Positions 60,773 to 64,000 of a stretch of DNA of 64,000 bases are shown piece by piece. The DNA comes from Sphingobium sp. Z007 (lineage in GTDB: Bacteria > Pseudomonadota > Alphaproteobacteria > Sphingomonadales > Sphingomonadaceae): positions 2,108,001 through 2,172,000 of the forward strand of contig NZ_FBXK01000005.1 of NCBI RefSeq assembly GCF_900013425.1. The letters are read 5' to 3'. The notes below the pieces were generated by a model. The model ran no database searches and was not told where the DNA came from. It was given only the letters and a program-made list of their open reading frames with translations. The position numbers and the translations under genes were made by a program. The stretch's first letter is position 1; every line of letters starts with the position of its first letter.

Positions 60773-62107
60773 ATGCCGTCCAATCTTTCTTTCGCCACCG
60801 CCTCATCGGATTTTCTGGCGGACGTCGATTCCACCGGCGACATCGCCCGCGCCGCACGCGAGGTGGGCGAATTGATCGGCGATGATCTAGCCAGTGTCGG
60901 TGCGGCCTTCTTTGCCAGCTATATGGGCGAAACCGGGCTTAAGGACCGGTTGGGCAGCGCCGTCATCGCCCGGATCGAGCGCGAGGCCGACACCTATGTC
61001 CGCGAAAAATTGATGCATTTTGCCGAAGGACGCTGGGCGCGGTCGGCATCCGACTGCGTGCGCCACGCCCGCAAGCATGACGTATCGGTGCGCGCGGTTT
61101 TGAACGCGGTCGCCGCCGCCAATGAGCGGGTCACCGACATCATCTGGGAACGCTGTCATGATGACGCGGCGCGCTGCCGCCGGCTGCTGCGCATGATGTT
61201 GCAGGTCGCGATGATCGATTCAGGGTTTATGAGCAATGTGCTGGCCACCGACCAGGCCGAAGCGCAGCGCGCCGAGCGTCAGCGTTACGGCACGTTGTTC
61301 GAGCAGCGGATCGTGGGCGAAATCGACGGCGCGTCGAAACTGGGCGAATCACTGCGCGAACAGGCCAAGGATGCGTCCGCCGCCACGCGCGGGATGCTGG
61401 GCAAGGCGTCCGAAGTCGCCGCCGCCGCCGAACAATCCGCGCTGGCCATGCGCGAAGCCGCCCGCACGTCGGCCGGCCTGATCCGCGCGATCGAGGACGC
61501 CCGCACCGAAGTTGAAAGCGCGGCCGAAGTCGCCCAGCGCGCGTCGGCCCAGTCGAGCGATGCCGTCTCCATGTCTTCCACCCTATCCGACCATGCCAAG
61601 TCGATCGAATCGATCCTGGGCCTGATCCGCGACATTGCCGGGCAGACCAACCTGCTGGCGCTCAACGCCACGATCGAGGCCGCCCGCGCAGGCGATGCCG
61701 GCCGCGGTTTCGCCGTCGTTGCGCAGGAAGTGAAGAGCCTGGCCAACCAGACCGCCCGCGCCACCGACGAGATCGCCGGCAAGATCGCCGACATTCAGGC
61801 ATCGACCCGCCAGTCGGTGGAAACCAACGAACGTATCCGCGACACGGTGGGCGAGGTGAAAGCCAGCGCGGAACGTATCCGTCACGCTATGGATGCGCAG
61901 GCGCAGACCGTCACCATGATTACCGCCGCGGTCGATGAAACCGCGCTGGCCGCCGATTCGATGTCGACCACCATTTCAGCGATCCGCCAGGATACCGAAG
62001 TCGTGGCGTCGGAAATCGACCAGCTGGAACGCGGCTTCGTAAGCGTCGAGGGCAAGCTCGCCAGCCTGCGACATGCCTCGTCGGACTTTGGGCGGCAGGT
62101 GGCCTGA
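60773..62107 (+). CDS. Soluble methyl-accepting chemotaxis protein
   Basis: A 444-residue transducer without TM segments. The N-terminal 170 residues are helical and may be a globin-like sensor ([44 protein letters not shown]); the His in KHDVSV could bind haem, but this is only suggested by layout. The signalling hairpin tip is [20 protein letters not shown] then [20 protein letters not shown]. Gln/Ala/Ser-rich adaptation helices flank it. The start is ATG 60773 with AGCAGGGA upstream; GTG 60704 is less likely. No other che gene is nearby. Confidence 0.9.
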   Translation: MPSNLSFATASSDFLADVDSTGDIARAAREVGELIGDDLASVGAAFFASYMGETGLKDRLGSAVIARIEREADTYVREKLMHFAEGRWARSASDCVRHARKHDVSVRAVLNAVAAANERVTDIIWERCHDDAARCRRLLRMMLQVAMIDSGFMSNVLATDQAEAQRAERQRYGTLFEQRIVGEIDGASKLGESLREQAKDASAATRGMLGKASEVAAAAEQSALAMREAARTSAGLIRAIEDARTEVESAAEVAQRASAQSSDAVSMSSTLSDHAKSIESILGLIRDIAGQTNLLALNATIEAARAGDAGRGFAVVAQEVKSLANQTARATDEIAGKIADIQASTRQSVETNERIRDTVGEVKASAERIRHAMDAQAQTVTMITAAVDETALAADSMSTTISAIRQDTEVVASEIDQLERGFVSVEGKLASLRHASSDFGRQVA

Positions 62108-62130
62108 ACGGCGCCATCACGCAACCTGTC

Positions 62131-62206
62131 TCCGTTCGTTTCGAGCAAAGTCTTTCCTGAGCCTTGTCGAAGGGTCGAGAAACGGCTTTCGCTCGAAACG
62201 AACGGA
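62131..62206. repeat. REP-like palindrome, TCCGTTCG family, copy 5
   Basis: TCCGTTCGTTTCGAGC (62131-62146) is matched exactly by its reverse complement at 62191-62206. The 44-base centre contains AAAG/CTTT and TTGTCGAAGG. It lies between the chemotaxis gene and prmA, on the same side of both, and may end the first transcript. Confidence 0.88.
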
Positions 62207-62268
62207 TGGCTTGTGCCACCCGGTAGCCCGTCTTCCCCTCCCCCCTCCGCTGGTCTAAAGGCGGCGGC

Positions 62269-63264
62269 ATGAACGATGTCGCCAAGCCAGTCCAAAGCTG
62301 GAAAGTCACCCTGCCCTGCACCCGCGCCGAAGCCGAAGCGCTGGATGGGGACATCGCCGCGTTCACGCTGATGGAGCATCCCCCGGTGCTGATGACCAGC
62401 GAGGCGACGCCGGATGACGAGGATGCTTGGCAACTCGACGCCTATTTCGAGGGGAAGCCCAGTCCGGCCGCGATCAAGCTGCTCAAGACGCTAGTGCCCA
62501 GCGCCAGCCGGGCGAAGCCAGTGGTCGAGGCGCTGCCCGATGAAGATTGGGTGACGCTCAGCCAGCAGGGGCTGGAGCCGGTGACCGCCGGCCGCTTCCA
62601 CGTCCGCAATATCGCGAGCGACCTGGAACTGCCCGGCCATGTGAATTTCCTGATCGAGGCGGGCCGCGCCTTTGGCACCGGGCAGCATGAAACCACGGCG
62701 GGCTGCCTCGCCATGCTCGACCGGATGCGCCGGGTGGGGATGCGTTTTGCCCATGTCGCCGATATCGGCACCGGCACCGGCCTGCTCGCCTTCGCCGCGC
62801 TTACCCTGTGGCCGCGCGCCCATGCGATCGCATCGGACATCGACGCCGTCGCGGTGGAGATCAGCGCCGACAATGCCCGCGCCAATGGCGTGGCGCTGGG
62901 CGATGGTGCGGGACGGCTGGCGCTGGTGACGGCGGCGGGTGGCAATCATCCGGCGCTCATCGGCCGCGCGCCCTATGACCTGCTGATCGCCAATATCCTG
63001 GCCGGGCCGCTGATCGAACTGGCGCCGACCTTGTCCGCCCTCGTCGAGGATGGCGGCACCATCGTCCTGGCCGGATTGCTGAACACCCAGGCGGACGCGG
63101 TGATCGCCGCCTATCGCGCGCAGGGGATGCGGCTCGCCGAACGCAGCGACCGGGGCGAATGGCCCACGCTGCGCCTGCGCAAACGGCCCAGCATCGGCTG
63201 GAAACGGCCACGCCGCATCAACCCTGCCGCGCGTGGCGAGGCGCCCGGTTTCGGCAGTATCTAA
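62269..63264 (+). CDS. prmA: Ribosomal protein L11 methyltransferase
   Basis: A 331-residue SAM-dependent methyltransferase for ribosomal protein L11. An N-terminal ferredoxin-like part is followed by FLIEAGRAFGTGQHETTAGCLAML (family signature), SAM motif I VADIGTGTGLLAFAAL, ASDIDAVAVEISADNARANG and LLIANILAGPLIELAPTL, the NxLxxPL-type motif. The C-terminus is Arg-rich and slightly longer than usual. Confidence 0.95.
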   Translation: MNDVAKPVQSWKVTLPCTRAEAEALDGDIAAFTLMEHPPVLMTSEATPDDEDAWQLDAYFEGKPSPAAIKLLKTLVPSASRAKPVVEALPDEDWVTLSQQGLEPVTAGRFHVRNIASDLELPGHVNFLIEAGRAFGTGQHETTAGCLAMLDRMRRVGMRFAHVADIGTGTGLLAFAALTLWPRAHAIASDIDAVAVEISADNARANGVALGDGAGRLALVTAAGGNHPALIGRAPYDLLIANILAGPLIELAPTLSALVEDGGTIVLAGLLNTQADAVIAAYRAQGMRLAERSDRGEWPTLRLRKRPSIGWKRPRRINPAARGEAPGFGSI

Positions 63265-63285
63265 CCCCTAGCGAAGGTATCGACC

Positions 63286-64000
63286 ATGAGCATCATCCGT
63301 ACCGTCATCGTTCAGGACATGGTCGGCCAACCCTTCGAGCATGTCGCCGTGGCCGACGCCGCCGCCGGCCCGCGTCCCGGCATCCTGCTTTTCCCCAATG
63401 TGCTGGGCACGAAGGAGGCCGACTTCGCCTATGCGGAGAAGGTCGCGGCGCTCGGTTACGCGGTGCTGGTCGCCGATATGTATGGCCAGGGCAAGCGCAC
63501 CAGCCGGGCCGATAGCGATGCGGCGCGGTATATGAATGCGCTGAACACCGACCGGGCATTGTTGCGCGATCGGGTGAATGGTGCCCATGCCGTGCTCAAG
63601 GGGCTGGCGGAGGTCGACGCGACGCGCACGGCCGCGATCGGCTTCTGCTTCGGCGGTAAATGCGTGCTCGACCTGGCGCGATCGGGCGCGGACATCGCGG
63701 GCGGCGTCAGCTTCCATGGGGTCTATGACGCACCGCCTTTTACCAATGCTGCGATCACGGCGAAGCTGCTGGTCTGCCATGGCTGGGACGACCCGATCGC
63801 GCCGCCGGAGGCGACCGTCGGCCTGGCGCGCGAACTGACGCAGGCGGGTTGCGACTGGCAGATCCACGCCTATGGCGGCACCGGGCACGCCTTCACCGAC
63901 GAAGCCGTCAACATGCCGGAGAAGGGTCTGGCCTACAGCGCGAGCGCGGATCGACGCAGCTTCCGCGCGATGGTGGATTTTCTGGGCGATTTGTTCGGAT
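63286..64000 (+). CDS. Dienelactone hydrolase family protein, 3' end cut by window edge
   Basis: From ATG 63286 the frame stays open to the window end (238 codons). GFCFGGKCVLDLA holds the Cys nucleophile (G-x-C-x-G), with HGWDDPIAP and GTGHAFTDEAVN giving the Asp and His of the triad, as in dienelactone hydrolases. PGILLFPNVLGTKEADFAYAEKVAALGYAVLVADMYGQG is the usual N-terminal part. It lies 21 bases after prmA. The substrate is probably a lactone or ester; a catechol pathway is not indicated by neighbours. Only a few residues should be missing. Confidence 0.92.
   Translation, partial: MSIIRTVIVQDMVGQPFEHVAVADAAAGPRPGILLFPNVLGTKEADFAYAEKVAALGYAVLVADMYGQGKRTSRADSDAARYMNALNTDRALLRDRVNGAHAVLKGLAEVDATRTAAIGFCFGGKCVLDLARSGADIAGGVSFHGVYDAPPFTNAAITAKLLVCHGWDDPIAPPEATVGLARELTQAGCDWQIHAYGGTGHAFTDEAVNMPEKGLAYSASADRRSFRAMVDFLGDLFG

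Overview
The window looks like a chromosomal segment of a high-GC alphaproteobacterium, most likely a sphingomonad (Sphingobium/Sphingomonas type). This rests on established gene associations: a fused ThiS-ThiG, acetoacetyl-CoA reductase, TonB-dependent receptors with PiuC and TonB, an rpoB/rpoC pair with alphaproteobacterial protein features, and families of palindromic REP-like repeats of the kind seen in sphingomonads. The species call is inference. No phage, integrase, IS transposase or CRISPR array is visible.

Layout. 1-4.6 kb (minus strand): a CoA-transferase operon in which a lipoprotein phosphatase gene separates the A and B subunit genes, followed by a HIT protein and a truncated glycosyltransferase; then thiSG. 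4.7-8.4 kb (plus): aroQ, accB, accC, arsC-like, an orphan ParA. 8.4-12.5 kb (minus): a GGDEF-EAL protein and a fatty acyl-AMP ligase; recX is divergent. 13.3-17.6 kb (minus): an iron-uptake block (receptor, tonB, piuC) with candidate Fur boxes, preceded by phbB and a ribbon-helix-helix gene. 18.4-23.7 kb: hemH coupled to a Tat-exported molybdenum hydroxylase subunit, a CoA-binding protein, a GNAT enzyme and Mrp. 23.7-29.1 kb (plus): hflK-hflC, a DegP-type protease and a HerA-like ATPase. 29.2-33.4 kb: a secreted protein, MFS transporter-cysK, and a cell-wall hydrolase. 33.7-42.4 kb: rpoB-rpoC with a clear terminator, then tRNA-Gln(CUG) and the relic of a Flp pilin gene. 43-48.6 kb (minus): an FAD dehydrogenase, then a DUF2946-TonB receptor-PepSY module that may take up copper or another metal. 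48.6-51.1 kb: a MerR regulator with a LiuR-like operator, an acyl-CoA dehydrogenase, and a 49-codon gene with a structured leader. 51.3-53.1 kb: two families of palindromic repeats around an amino-acid permease. 53.1-56.2 kb: dnaK-dnaJ with a heat-shock-type promoter. 56.4-60.6 kb: a PCuAC copper chaperone, a small HExxH-like protein, and the sdhCDA operon. 60.8-64 kb: a soluble chemotaxis transducer, prmA and a truncated dienelactone hydrolase.

The most unusual place is 57.3-58.0 kb. The sdhCDA operon is not followed by sdhB. In its place are two overlapping, visibly AT-richer genes: a two-TM membrane protein and a small protein with SinR/Cas2-like features. They are translationally coupled to sdhA. 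Other points worth a second look are the 54-nt three-stem element before the second TonB receptor, the leader of the 49-codon gene that can hide its own ribosome binding site, the Flp pilin relic, and the 119-bp REP palindrome.
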